This document shows, piece by piece, positions 1-11,925 of a DNA stretch of 64,000 nucleotides. Both the position numbers and the translations under genes were made by a program. Source of the DNA: Eriocheir sinensis (Eukaryota > Arthropoda > Malacostraca > Decapoda > Varunidae); the NCBI RefSeq assembly GCF_024679095.1, contig NC_066518.1, positions 5,402,610 through 5,466,609 of the forward strand, read 5' to 3'. How positions within the stretch are numbered: the first letter of the stretch is position 1; each line of letters starts with the position of its first letter. The notes beneath the pieces are model-generated. The model made no database searches and had not been told where the DNA came from. It worked only from the letters and a program-made list of their open reading frames with translations.

Positions 1-430
1 CCGAGTAAGTATATGGCTACATCACTAGATTTTCTTTTAAATCATAAAAATACATTTTTAGTAAAAATGCTTCAGTTAAAGTTTCCAGTCATGATAGTTA
101 ATTCCGAGCTTTTAAACTTCTTACGCAACAACAGGAATTTGCTGGCTGTAACATCTGTCAGGAGCGTCTAGAGCAGCTTTATCGCCTTCACGTCCGCCTC
201 AGACGGGAGCAGAGTACCGATGGGATTTCCTCAGTCAAGGCTTCCAGTGCTATGCATCACTTCACTGAAGTGTTTCCTTCTCTCGCTGTGCTTGTTGTAA
301 ATTTAATTTCCTTCACACCGTTTTCTTGTCACTTCCTCCCGGGGAATGAATGGAAGCTCGTGTGGCATTCAGCTTCTGAGCAGCGTCCGCGGCACGACCT
401 CCCTCGCCTACCTAAGCCTCGAGGGAGGTG
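1..430 (+). other. Unique sequence with a short unexplained open frame
   Basis: A stop-free frame runs from 102 to 437 (about 111 codons). Its first methionine is at 252. Upstream of that it reads a hydrophilic stretch containing CNICQERLEQLYRLHVRLRR, which looks more protein-like than the rest. No domain is recognised. It may be an exon, a piece of a mobile-element ORF, or chance. Confidence 0.2.
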
Positions 431-780
431 TCTCTAAACGTGACGCCAACTCCCCTCCCCGGCTTCCCCGTCAGATAGGGGACGGGGCTTATGCTCATTT
501 CCATTCATAAGTCAAGTGTACGTGCGAACGGTACCGAACACGCGAAGTAAGTATGGGGTTCGTGGCGTCAGGGGCCGCGCACGCACGCAAGTAATTGTCG
601 GCGGTTAGTGAACAACCCGCCGCACTTCTCGCACCTCCAGCACGGTATTAAGGCGACGGCGTAAGGATTGGAGCAGTTTAGGAAGCGGGGGAAACAGTGA
701 CCAGGCACTCACGCCGGGAGTTATGTGGCGGCGGCTGTACCCTCAGACTACTCGGGACGCCTCGGCCGGGTGAGTGGAGG
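431..780 (+). promoter_or_regulatory. CpG-rich tract, possible promoter/5'UTR
   Basis: This stretch is clearly richer in C+G and CpG than the AT-rich DNA around it (for example around 535-660). It directly precedes the candidate first exon at 781. No TATA box or other core motif is convincing. The promoter reading rests only on composition and position. Confidence 0.22.
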
Positions 781-852
781 ATGCCCGAAGAAGGCGATAT
801 AGAGAGACACAGCAGCGGCCTCAGCGACTGCTCCGGCCATGGCAGCATAGAA
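781..852 (+). CDS. Candidate first coding exon (24 codons)
   Basis: An ATG at 781 has a purine at -3 and opens a 24-codon frame beginning MPEEGDIERHSSGLSD. The codons are GC-ending-biased, with repeated AGC serine. The frame runs into a consensus 5' splice donor, GTAAGT, at 853-858. A CpG-rich tract lies upstream. The downstream intron would start almost at once with a LINE-A tail (858-979). No family is recognised and the next exon is not identified, so this is a hypothesis. Confidence 0.28.
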
Positions 853-857
853 GTAAG

Positions 858-979
858 TTTTTTTTTTTACAACAAAGGAGACGACTCAAGGGCAACAAAA
901 AGAGTGCAGAAAAAAGCCCGCTACTCGCCGCTCCCATAATAGACAAAAGTAGAGTGGCCAAAAGAGAGGTCAATTTCAG
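858..979 (-). mobile_element. LINE-A 3'-end fragment (3'UTR and ORF end)
   Basis: On the minus strand this reads as the 3' end of the LINE at 5946-6500. It shows the same order of words: a CAATTTC-type ORF end, AGCGGGCTTTTTT, GCCCTTGAG, TTTGTTGT, then the A-tail (poly-T at 858-868 on this strand). It is a heavily 5'-truncated, non-coding copy. A (GTT)n run follows at the truncated end. Confidence 0.75.
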
Positions 980-1280
980 GTTGTTGTTGTTGTTGTTGTT
1001 GTCATTATTGTTATTGGTGCGGTCATTCGTACATGGATAACAATTATACAGATCAATAGTGACAAAAGCTACTCTAAAAAAAAAAAAAAAGGAAAATATT
1101 GCACTTCCATTATTACGTACAAAAACAATAACTGACTACTACTACTACTACCACTACTACCATCACTACTACTACCACCACTACTACTACCACTACTACT
1201 ACCACTACTACTTCTGCTACCCTCATCACTACTACTACTACTACTTCTACTACTTCTGCTACCCTCACCACTACTAATCC
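980..1280. repeat. (GTT)n, A-run and imperfect (CTA/CCA)n microsatellites
   Basis: A (GTT)n run at about 980-1003, a 13-A run near 1077-1090, and an imperfect trinucleotide tract of CTA/CCA/TCA at 1134-1275. The Tyr/His-rich and Ser-rich frames through it are by-products. Confidence 0.9.
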
Positions 1281-1376
1281 GCTGGCGTAAAATAGTCAAG
1301 CCTCTACTACTGTTGTTGCTCTTCGTTCCATCGCATTCATTACAGCGAGATGAGCACCAGGAGATCTTTGTGCCTC

Positions 1377-1379
<3 letters not shown>

Positions 1380-1450
<71 letters not shown>
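1380..1450. repeat. (CT)n microsatellite
   Basis: About 71 bp of uninterrupted CT. Confidence 0.97.
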
Positions 1451-1453
<3 letters not shown>

Positions 1454-1640
1454 GGCTACACAGGTGCCTGGAGCCGGTGCAGGAGCGTCAATAAACATAC
1501 GGCCACTACAAAACTCAATGTGCCTTCATGTTTGGACACTAATTAACGTCGCGCCCGTAAAAAAGTCGCGCGCAAAAGTGAGGGCGAGGCAAAATCCAAA
1601 ATTTGCCAATAACGCGAAATGAAGAGAAAGATGGAGGCCG

Positions 1641-2735
<1,095 letters not shown>

Positions 2736-2889
2736 CAGACGGGGGGAAACAAAGACTTCCCGCCCGGGGCATAATTAATGAGGGGGAGGCTCGACACGGG
2801 TTATCTTTGATGTATTTAAATGAGACTCGACACGTCCCGCAAAGCTGCCTGTCAGAGGAGGACACTCGAGGGCCTCATCTTGTGCGCCA

Positions 2890-3320
2890 GCGACGGCACT
2901 AACGCGATAAGGGGGGGAGAGGGGAGGAGGAGGAGGGAGGGAAAGAGGGAGGTAGGAGGAGTAGGAGGAGGGGGAGGAGGAGGAGGAGGAGGTATTGGAG
3001 TTAATATAATACAAACTGATAACATACTGAGGCAATCTGCTCCAGTACCCGACAGTTAAATGTAAATATTCACCGCTGGATTGAGAATATGACTTGAAGG
3101 GGAACGGGAGAGGAGGAGGAGGAGGAGGAGGAGACGAAGGAGGAGGAGGGCGACGAGGAGGAGTAATATTAAGAGGAGGAGGAGGAGGAGGAAAGAGAGG
3201 TAGATGGGGGGAGAAAGGAGGAGTAGAAGAAGGAGGAAAGACAAGTGGGGAAGGAAGAAGAAGAAGAAGAAGAAGAAGAAGAAGAAGAAGAAGGAGAAGG
3301 AGGAGTAAGCGGTGAAGGCG
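2890..3320. repeat. Polypurine (GGA/GAA)n tract
   Basis: Imperfect GGA runs at 2905-2995 and 3100-3200 and a (GAA)n at about 3252-3294. Purine lies on the plus strand, opposite in polarity to the preceding pyrimidine block. Confidence 0.85.
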
Positions 3321-3600
3321 GAGGAGGAGGAGGGTGGGGGAGGCCGCGGCAACAAATGAGGACATTACTTATGAGAGAGGGTGAGTTAGGTGATAATTAA
3401 AGGCGGGGAGAGGAGGCGACACTGAAAGGGATGAGAACGATTATGAAAGTGTGCGAGAGGAATGACACAATAACACGAGACACAAAGAGGAGGTGGAGAG
3501 CCAGCGAGGACGATCAGGACGAGACGAGACGAGGACGGGGACAGAGCGGGGGTGGGGGGCAGGGCGCGACGCTGACTGACCCGGGCCAAGAGAAACAGTC
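3321..3600. other. Purine-leaning unique sequence
   Basis: No gene, splice-flanked exon or recognised repeat was seen here. Confidence 0.5.
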
Positions 3601-3601
3601 T

Positions 3602-3846
3602 GGGCCAGTTTCACAGTTCCCCATGACGGGTTAGTAAGCTCCCAAACCAATACCAAAGCCTTCGAAATTTCCTTGTATAGTGTCTGGTGTTTATATTTAA
3701 GTTCACAAATCTGATGAAACTATACGGGAAAAGTCTTGTGTATTTAGTGTGGCATCGAAGACCTCACCATTTTGGATTGTATGGGATTCTATAGTTTGGT
3801 TCGGGCTGTTACGAAGACACTGTGTTGGACTGTGAAATCGGCTCTC
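3602..3846. mobile_element. MITE-like element with long imperfect terminal inverted repeats
   Basis: The left end (from 3602) and the reverse complement of the right end (to 3846) share a common pattern: a GCC word, then TTTCACAGT, then a GTAA word, then CC(A/G)AACCA. The similarity extends over roughly 45 bp. The interior codes for nothing. No clear target duplication was identified. A non-autonomous DNA transposon is the likeliest reading; the superfamily cannot be assigned. Confidence 0.6.
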
Positions 3847-3959
3847 TGTGCGGGGCCACGGAGGAAGGCGAAGGCATGGCTGAGAGGTGGTGGACGGCGG
3901 CGATGGGAACGAACGCGAGGTCACTTGAGAGGAAGGAAACCGTCACATTAAATAAAGAA

Positions 3960-4310
3960 AAGGAGGCGCCCATTAAAACGGATGTGATGAAGGGGCAACC
4001 AGAGAGAGAAGGGAGGAGGGAGGGGGATGCTGGGAGTAGAGTTTTAGGGGGAAGGGATTGGGGAGGTAAGGGTGTTGTGTGAGGGAGGAGGGAGAGGTGA
4101 GACTGAGGGGAAGCAGTGTGGGGGAGGAGGAAGGGGTGAGGTTGGGGAGGAATGAGACTGAGGGTAAGTAGTGTGAGTAGGTTGGAAAGGGTCAGATTGC
4201 GGAGTAGAGTGAGGGGGGGGAGGAGAAATGAGACTGGGGGTAAGTAGTGTGAGTAAGTAGGTAGGAAAGGGTCAGGTTGCGGAGTAGAGTGAAGGGGGGG
4301 GGGGGGATAG
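3960..4310. repeat. Purine-rich tract with ~76-bp tandem duplication
   Basis: Two near-copies start near 4153 and 4229. Each carries GAGACTG.GGGTAAGTAGT, then GGAAAGGGTCAG and TTGCGGAGTAGAGTGA. A partial earlier copy precedes them. A G-run of about ten bases ends the tract. Confidence 0.75.
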
Positions 4311-4569
4311 GAGGCGCGTGGGACAAACTACGAGGTCGCGGCGTCATAAAGCTGACCTTAATGGGGGCTGGAAGATGCAGATGACGCCGGGGCAGGCAGC
4401 GGAGGGGCGGCGCGGACACTTAATGCACTGGAAACACGAAGACACAAGGTGGAGCATAACGAGCGCCATCCCTCTGCCGTTCCTTATTGAGGCTCCCACA
4501 CTTGCTCCTCCTGCTGCCCTCTTCCTAATGACTTGAAGGCGAGCGACTCTTCGTTAGCGGACAAATAGC
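4311..4569. other. Unique sequence, nothing recognised
   Basis: Mixed composition, no supported feature. Confidence 0.4.
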
Positions 4570-5356
4570 AGCTAACTTACACCCCTGTCTCCCCTCTCTC
4601 TCTCTCTTCCGTCCCTTGATATCCCAGCCAGTCCTTTCCATCTTCCCTTCCTATCCTCCCCCCTCCCTCCCCTTGGCACATTTTCTAGTGTAAAAGGCGC
4701 TGAGAGACGAGACAATGGCAGCTCGTGAAAGTTCCGCACTCTTACGTGATTCATCTTTCTCTCTTGCTCTTTTCTCGGTCTTGTTTCTGATGGAGAGAGA
4801 ACAGATTCATTATGGCATTGTTTACACCCCATCTCACCCTCCTGGCCCCGAGCGTTCTCCTGCTACTCCGAAACAAGATGAACCCCGCACCCGCCCCTGA
4901 TATAGACCCAGCTCTTCATCACCCACGACCTGTCCCCTACTGCCCATTCTCTCTCGTCCTCCCCTTTCATCACGAGTCTGCCTTCTCTTCATTGCCCACG
5001 CCCTGCTCTCTCTTCCCATTCTCTCTCGTCCTTCCCTTTCATCACGAGTCTGCCTTCTCTTCATCCCCTACGAGCTGTCTCCTCTTCCCATTCTCTCTCG
5101 TTCTCCCCTTTCGTCATCCTGAACTGCCCCCTCTTCGTCATCCCCGCTATGTCCCTTCTTACCTATTCTGTCTTGTCCTTCTCAGTCTTCCCTTTCCCTC
5201 CTTTTAAATCTGTTTCCTTCCTCTGAGGGTTCCTTCATTTCCCTCTATGCCTTCCATTTAATCTTCCAAATCTCCTTTATGTGTCTTCAAGTATCCTTTC
5301 CTCCCTCTCTCTCGTGTCCCTTTCTCCTTTCATACAATCTTCTCTCTTCCTCCAGC

Positions 5357-5401
<45 letters not shown>

Positions 5402-5504
5402 TCCACCTGAGACATTTCCCTCTGTGCAACAACCCTTCGACCCTGTCTGTCTTTGCCTGTCTGTTTGTGTGCCCCTTTCGCTTACAAATCACACACACAC
5501 ACGC

Positions 5505-5540
<36 letters not shown>

Positions 5541-5673
5541 TACTCTCCCCCCTTTTCAATCTTTCTATTTTACTTAACATTCCTTCTTTCTTCTCAGCTC
5601 TGCCTCCCCTCCCTAACTCTTTCTTCGCACGCCTTAATTTTTCAGTCTCCTCTTGGCATTTCCTCTTTTCCTG

Positions 5674-5725
<52 letters not shown>
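4570..5725. repeat. Pyrimidine-rich tract with 72-bp x3 minisatellite and microsatellites
   Basis: A 72-bp unit beginning CCCATTCTCTCTCGTCC is repeated three times, with starts at 4943, 5015 and 5087. The tract also contains (CT)n at 5363-5399, (CA)n at about 5490-5536 interrupted by CG, and (CT)n at 5675-5722. A 20-bp word, TTTGGCACCCACTAGTTTC, is then duplicated near 5734-5775. Confidence 0.85.
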
Positions 5726-5726
<1 letters not shown>

Positions 5727-5861
5727 GTATATCTTTGGCACCCACTAGTTTCTTTGGCACCCACTAGTTTCTTTGGCACACCATCTCTCCCGGACAAGAC
5801 AACGTTTCCAGGACACACGAGATGCCCAGTTGTCCCATGTGCCGCGGACGCTCGGGTAGTC

Positions 5862-5945
5862 TTTTTTTAACAGTAAAGGGAGCAGCTCAAGGGCAAAAAT
5901 AAAACGAAAATGCCCGCTAGCACTGCTCCTATAATGAAAGTAGAG
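5862..5945 (-). mobile_element. LINE-A 3'-end fragment, inverted, abutting the next copy
   Basis: On the minus strand this carries the LINE-A tail words AGCGGGCATTTT, GCCCTTGAGCTG and an A-tail (T-run at 5862-5868). It ends exactly where the forward-oriented copy begins, giving a head-to-head inverted pair. Confidence 0.75.
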
Positions 5946-6379
5946 ATGATTGTCCGTATGGAGTATGCATCTCATGTGTGGGGGGGCTCCACTCACACAG
6001 CTCTCTTGGACAGAGTGGAGTCTAAGGCTCTTCGTCTCATCAGCTCTCCTCCTCTTAATGATAGTCTTCTACCTCTTAAATTCCACCGACATGTTGCCTC
6101 TATTTCTATCTTCTACCGATATTTCCACGCTGACTTCTCTTCTGAACTTACTAACTGGATGTCTCCCCCCCTCCCGCGGCCTCGCCGCATACGACTTTCT
6201 ACTCAAGCTCATCCCTTTACTGTCCAAATCCCTTACGCACGAGTTAACCAGCATTTTCACTCTTTCATCCTCACGCTGGTAAACTCTGGAACAATGTTCC
6301 TTCATCTGTATTTCCTCCTGCCTACGACTTGAACTCTTTCAAGAGGAGGGTATCAGGACACCTCTCTTCCAGAAATTGA
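5946..6379 (+). pseudogene. Reverse-transcriptase C-terminal remnant of LINE-A (frameshifted)
   Basis: The frame contains EYASHVWGGSTHTALLDRVE, typical of the segment that follows the polymerase core in non-LTR reverse transcriptases. It continues through FYRYFHADFSSEL and a proline/arginine-rich linker. Near 6270-6280 the frame shifts by one base: the ending ...YDLNSFKRRVSGHLSSRN-stop is found in a different frame from the start. The catalytic core is absent because of 5' truncation. This copy cannot encode an active enzyme. Confidence 0.8.
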
Positions 6380-6500
6380 CCTCTCTTTCGGCCACTCTCC
6401 TGGACTCTTTTGTAGGAGCAGTGAGTAGCGGGCTTTTTTTTTCTCATTATTGTTTCCTTTTTTTTGCCCTTGAACTGTTTCCTCTGCTGTAAAAAAAAGA
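5946..6500 (+). mobile_element. LINE-A: 5'-truncated non-LTR retrotransposon (Jockey/CR1-like)
   Basis: This copy holds the C-terminal end of a non-LTR reverse-transcriptase polyprotein, a stop codon at 6377-6379, a roughly 120-bp 3'UTR and a short A-tail at 6491-6498. The 3'UTR contains GTAGCGGGC, a T-rich run, and GCCCTTGAACTG. It is the reference copy for the other LINE-A tails at 858, 5862, 11208, 11850 and 28111, and for the satellite at 30.6 kb. Everything upstream of the RT C-terminus is missing, as is usual for truncated LINE insertions. Confidence 0.85.
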
Positions 6501-8540
6501 GGTCTGAAGTACTTTGAACACATCCGAACACAGTGCAGCATTCAGCGGACAGACATCCGCAGTGTTAATTTCGTTGAAGCTATTGGAATATCATCAATAA
6601 CTTTCTTTGATTCTCGTCGGCGACGTCCATCAAATAACTGAAACATTGCTACTAAGTGGAAGTAAGGCTTGGTGAGAGGAACAAACAAACAAACAAATGA
6701 TAATAACGCAACTCATCCTTGGCTGACGTGGTAAAAATAAAGACTAACTGTTCCCTGCTGTTCGGTGAGGCAGATTTGTCGCCCCGCTGCGTCAAGGGAA
6801 TTATCAATCTTTTCTGCCGGCAAATGCGATGTTTTGAGCCCCACTTGTGTACTCGTCACCTCTGCCCTCGGCGGCGCCCTCGTCAGTGTGTGGGTGAGCG
6901 GCCGCTAACCCGCCGCAGAGTCCAGCCCTCGCGTCCTCTTCCTCAAGACGTCTGCATTATTTCCCTCGCACAGGGCGACTCATACTCCGAGAAGGACGGC
7001 CCCATTTTCTTGAATAATGTATATCATCCTAGCGACATGAGGGTATTCTCAAGGGATTCTATTTTCCCTGGGAATTCTGTTTCGGGATTCCAGAAAATAT
7101 TTAGTTTTATGCTGTTGATAAAATTCTTCAGCGTCTGGCCCGCTGGCCCTCCACTCTCTCGCACCTTCACCGCCTCCTGTCGTAAGGTTCCGCCAGCGGC
7201 CGTCTCGTCGCCGCTCACTCTCTGCATGACAATAGAAATTGTTTAACTTTAACAATAGATACAAGGTCTTCGCCTCCTTATTCTTTCACTTTTATCTATA
7301 TTAATATTCATAATGGTTCGGTGTTCCCTTCGTGAAAGACATTTTCTTAGTTATGTGAAAAAGGTTTTCTTCCCAACTTCTCCATTGTCATTAATTTCAG
7401 TCTCGCTTTCTAGTTTGAGCACAGAAACCTGCCAGAATTTTAGAAAATATGTAATGCTGCGATGTCGCAGGCAAACAAAGGTCAGCTGATGCTCAAGTCT
7501 CCCGAATCTTTCTAGGAAGGGCGCCGGGGGCCGAGCCGCGCCGCGCACAATGCGCGTCTCCGGGGACAAGGGAGCCGCGACAAGCCGGAGACAAAGTCAC
7601 GGGCCGGGAGGGGGCGGCGGAAGAATGGTGGCGGTGTTTCCTTTTTTCATTTCATTTTCTCTTTCTCTGAATATATAATGTAACCTTTGTTGTAACTTAA
7701 TTCAAAATAACTTGCTCAAATATTATTATTTGTCAGTGTGAAATAATTGTACTTAAATTTTAAGGCAAAAGATTCATTACTGTTCAAAATGAACACTGTA
7801 ACACTCGCCAAGGCTAGTTGGTACAATGACTTGCTGCAGCAGGAGCAGCAATTTTGCTTTCAAGTGTTTAAGCAACGTCAGTGCCGGGCGGTGCGCTGCT
7901 CGTGTAGCGGTCATGAGGTGCTGATGATGAACAAAATAAATGCTCATTAAAAAGCTTTCATAGATGTGTATAATTTCCATAACAGTATTCTGATCTTCGT
8001 ATTAGAAGCAAAATATTTTAGGCTGAGTGAAAACATTTCCCTCACGTTTTTAGCTGTCAGATATGAAATCAGTGTTATTATATCTTCATTGAAAAAGCCG
8101 AGATCACACAGCTGTGTTACTGTACAGTGTCAGCTGAGCTACATGACACTGCAGCACTGCCCCTCATCACAGCAGATGCACGGAACCTGATGCGTTTTGT
8201 AATTAATAATCATAGTTATGTTTTTCCAGATGAATGACTTCCATATGATATGCATGACAGCATTTCCACATGTTTGAAAAGCAAGGCGAAGGAATCTTTG
8301 TTACGCATACAAAAGTTAGATATTAACTTCGAATTATGAAGTAATCCAACAGCATTTTTTTTTTTAAGGAAAAAAGCATGGCAAATATTAAAGAAGGGCA
8401 AACAAACTACTTCTGAATTTCCCAGAAAGAATATAAGAGTGGAAAAGGTCGATATTTGCACTTGGAAGCCGACTATGATGTGCATTTCAGCGCGAGGCAA
8501 GTTACGTGCCAAACCCCAAGAGGATGGAGCGGCGTCAGGT
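6501..8540. other. Unique sequence with one unexplained 175-codon open frame
   Basis: Mixed composition. A frame at 6719-7246 (+) is open for 175 codons without simple repeats. It shows no recognised domain, signal peptide or splice-site support, and it could be chance. The segment at 7510-7620 is CpG-rich. Nothing else is supported. Confidence 0.3.
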
Positions 8541-8548
8541 AGAGGAAC

Positions 8549-8561
8549 ACAATTATTATTA

Positions 8562-8611
<50 letters not shown>

Positions 8612-8629
8612 GTTATTTTATTACTATTA

Positions 8630-8666
<37 letters not shown>

Positions 8667-8668
8667 GA
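8549..8668. repeat. (ATT)n microsatellites
   Basis: Two (ATT)n runs, about 8549-8610 and 8625-8667, separated by an imperfect segment. Confidence 0.95.
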
Positions 8669-8808
8669 TAAGCTACCAAAGCCTCCCTTCAGGGTGCAGA
8701 TACAACGTTGAACCACACAAAATACCAAAAGGTACTGGATAGAAGCAGAGGCAACGAATAGTTAAGAAACAGGCAGTCAAAGTTAAAAAGAGGAAAAATA
8801 AAATTACT

Positions 8809-8960
8809 GTTTCAAAAAGACATTCACACGAGACTTAAATGTAGAAATCTCTGTAGAAAGGACATTCCCATTGGGTAACTGATTCCATGAATTTGTCAAC
8901 GACTGCGTGGAAACAATTAAATGACGCAAGTCAAGATTAAGAGCAATTTAAAATGTTGAC
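8809..8960 (-). pseudogene. Decayed LINE reverse-transcriptase C-terminus (CR1/L2-like)
   Basis: The minus strand reads LTNSWNQLPNGNVLSTEIST then FKSRVNVFLKQ and a stop. This matches the W-N-x-L-P ... T-F-K-x-R-(L/V) pattern at the C-terminus of CR1/L2-type LINE proteins. Upstream, LNLDLRH fits the usual L-D-(L/V)-R word but is interrupted by stops. The family differs from LINE-A and from the copy at 61.9 kb. No 3' tail is evident. It is an old, dead fragment. Confidence 0.55.
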
Positions 8961-9220
8961 GGCGTCATGTTGTTTGTACACAGGACAGGTGTAAGTCCAG
9001 TACCTGCGTACGGAGCATCAACGGAAACGATTCATAAAACTTTACTCCACGAATTCTCTTTAAATAGGGTCAAGGTTTGAATTATCGAAATTAAATTTAG
9101 AGGAAACGTTTATTTCAACGTGATCAAGAAAATCAGTCACATACTTGAAAGTTCAATAGGATCAGCGTCTATCAGGAATGGAGCAAATTATTAAATTAAC
9201 TTCAGAGAGCACACTCTTTG

Positions 9221-9615
<395 letters not shown>

Positions 9616-9669
<54 letters not shown>

Positions 9670-9687
9670 TACATACATACATACATA

Positions 9688-9754
<67 letters not shown>

Positions 9755-9768
9755 TTTACACACACACA
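9616..9768. repeat. (AC)n-(ATAC)n-(CT)n compound microsatellite
   Basis: (AC)n at 9616-9665, (ATAC)n to about 9690, then (CT)n to about 9751. It continues directly from the SINE 3' tail. Confidence 0.97.
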
Positions 9769-9812
9769 ATTATTAATATATTTCTACTAATTCACCATCA
9801 TTTTTCTCCCAG

Positions 9813-9912
9813 CTCGCGTGCCCTGCGCGTGGGCCGCGAGCCCCAGGCGGCACAGTGCGGGCCGCGGCACCGCCAGGCTGCAGCACAGACGCACAGAGAT
9901 AACGCTCTCTAA
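9813..9912 (+). CDS. Candidate exon: GC-rich island after a good 3' splice site
   Basis: A pyrimidine-rich acceptor ending TTTTTCTCCCAG (to 9812) is followed at once by about 90 bp of very GC-rich sequence. One frame (from 9814) reads 32 codons to a TAA at 9910, beginning SRALRVGREPQAAQC, with strongly GC-ending codons. No homology is recognised. It may be a terminal exon or a chance GC island. Confidence 0.2.
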
Positions 9913-10379
9913 ACAAACAGAGGGATGAACGCTAAATTCATGAACTATATTCAAGTGAAACAAATATCATTATTACGCTTCGCATCCTTTTACTAACATT
10001 AATATATTCGCGTATAACTAACCCAGTTAGCCTATGAATGTACATAAATGCTTTGTTTTTCATGAATTTGCCCATGTTCAGTTACAGAATAACTGAGTTA
10101 TCTATGCATATATTATTATTTAAACGAAAAGAACTGAAGCATTACAATATTCATTGTTTTCGTTGAATATGGCTTACATATTCAGCTGGCACCCTTTGTT
10201 TGGTGAGATAATGCTCTTGTCTGTGCTGCCGTGCTGCAGCGGACGGCTGCCACGGCCACCGGGCCGCGGGGCCTCGGGCATCCTCAGGCTATTTTCAATT
10301 GTGTTATAAGGATTAATAATGGTAAGATTAATATAAACATAATGATAAGTTTAATAAAAAAAAAAGGAAAGGACACACA
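9913..10379. other. Unique AT-rich sequence
   Basis: No supported feature. A CpG-rich patch lies at 10235-10285. Confidence 0.4.
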
Positions 10380-10493
10380 CACCAATGGGCAAGATGGCGC
10401 CACTATAAACACTTGTCTGCGCCATAACGGGCTGGGGCCGACCATCAGGCACCACCAAGAAAGCCTACCGGCGTCATAGGCCGAAACGTAAAC

Positions 10494-10527
<34 letters not shown>
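10380..10527 (+). mobile_element. SINE 3' part with (AAC)n tail
   Basis: This matches the body of the SINE at 9346: AAGATGGCGCCACTATAAAC, then CGGGCTGGGGCCG and CCTACCGGCGTCATAGGC. The tRNA head is absent. The tail is (AAC)n at 10493-10527 rather than (AC)n. It is a 5'-truncated second copy in the same orientation, under 800 bp downstream. Confidence 0.72.
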
Positions 10528-11170
10528 CCGTACACTAAGTCTAGGTTTAAGAAGGATAAGTGCTAACACTGATTTACAAGGAAGGTGGCGGACGGATGGA
10601 AAAAACTTAGCAACTAGGGTATTGATTAATGCAAACAGGAGAGAGCGTTTCAAAGGGATAAGAGAAAGATTTGTGGAAGAGGATGACGGATGCCAGACAA
10701 TACATTCGGGCGCTGCCTTGTGTAAGCTCCTCTCAGACTATTTTATTATTATTATTATTTTTTTTTTTTTATGTGTGTGTGTGCGTGCGGGCTCTTGTTT
10801 GGAAGCTAGTCTCTTGGAAAAGGTGCATGTAAGTTGTTGCAAATGTAATAAAGTCCGACTGAAACAATTATCTTTAGCCTGTGCGTGATGCGATGAGTAC
10901 AATGAGAGCCGCTGCCGCCGACCAAAGTATCCCGTTATAATGAGACGATGAGAGAGAGGGAAATGAAAATCACGTGAGAAGGCGCGGAAATCAAAAAAAT
11001 ATATCTCGTTAGGGATTGACGGAGCGTAAAATCTCTAAACCCTAGCGAGCAGTGGCCACCAAATTTCACGAGTGTCAGGGTATATGGTTATTTAAAAGGA
11101 ATGGATAAGTAGGCAGGCAAACAGACACACAGAGGAAAGGAGTTACACGGAGTGACTGCAAGGTAGGAAC
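10528..11170. other. Unique sequence
   Basis: No gene recognised. A short (ATT)n and T-run lie at 10741-10770. An imperfect inverted repeat lies at about 11005-11050 (CTCGTTAGGGATT against AACCCTAGCGAG). Confidence 0.4.
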
Positions 11171-11207
11171 ACTCGGGGGGTTTAGGGGGGCGAGGTTGGT
11201 CATACAT

Positions 11208-11335
11208 CTTTTTTTTCTTTTACATTAGTGGAAACAACTCAAGGACAAAAACAAAAAGAAAACGAAGAATCCCGCTCATCACTGCTCCTGTAAAAGCATA
11301 TAGATAGGAGCGTCCAAAAGAGATCAATTCCGGGT
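11208..11335 (-). mobile_element. LINE-A 3'-end fragment (minus)
   Basis: Reads as the LINE-A tail on the minus strand: ATTGATCTC, GGAGCAGTGATGAGCGGG, TGTCCTTGAG, and an A-rich end. It lies between GGTTGGTCATAC and the ACAA.GCGATATTCTAAGG part of the tandem unit. Confidence 0.7.
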
Positions 11336-11387
11336 GGAGAATCCGATACGAAACAAGGCGATATTCTAAGGAGTATTAAGATCGGTA

Positions 11388-11600
11388 TTGTTAAACGCTT
11401 TCCCCTTTAAGTCAATTATTTCCAAAGGCCGAAAAGTGGATCAGTCGGGTTCTCATGAGTGGTATTCTAGGTTCACGGTACAGAGGAAGGGTCAAACTAC
11501 CACCAGGGTCATAAAACTACTCTTGGAAATGCCCAAAACACCTACGAAAGCCTTGTCAGAAATAAAAACTTGGGCGACGAAATGTTTAGTAATGCGGCCC
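11388..11600 (+). repeat. Solo copy of the 137-bp repeat family
   Basis: Shares GGGTCAAACTA.CACCAGGG, TCATAAAACTACTC.TGGAAA, CCTACGAAAGCCTTGTCA and CTTGGGCG.CGAAATGT with the array and right arm of the element at 26.0-26.8 kb. Here there is a single unit. Confidence 0.75.
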
Positions 11601-11849
11601 TAAGTGACGTCATGTGAAAGAGGTCTGGAGGGTTGGTCAGACACTTGCACGATACTTTTGAAGGGTGGCATACAAAACAGACGATATTCTAAGGAGTATC
11701 AAGTGACGTCATGTTAGAGAGGTCTGGAGGGTTGGTAAAACACTTGCACGTTACTTTTAAAGGATGGTGTACATAACAAATGATGATCTTTAAGGGGTAT
11801 TCTTTAAGTGACGTCATGCGAAAGGTGTCTAGAGGGTTGGTCATACAGT

Positions 11850-11925
11850 TAATAGCGGGCTTTTTTGTTGCAGGTTTTGTTTTTTATCCTTGAGTTGTCT
11901 CCCTCGCTGTAAAAAATAAAATAGA
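11850..11925 (+). mobile_element. LINE-A 3'-end fragment (plus)
   Basis: Contains TAGCGGGCTTTTTT, TATCCTTGAGTTGTCTCC and TCGCTGTAAAAAATAAAA, the terminal LINE-A words, in forward orientation. It is nested inside a unit of the ~100-bp tandem repeat. Confidence 0.72.

Noticed and set aside
11005..11050. Hairpin terminator or regulatory RNA
   Set aside because: The inverted repeat is short and imperfect, and there is no adjacent gene to regulate.
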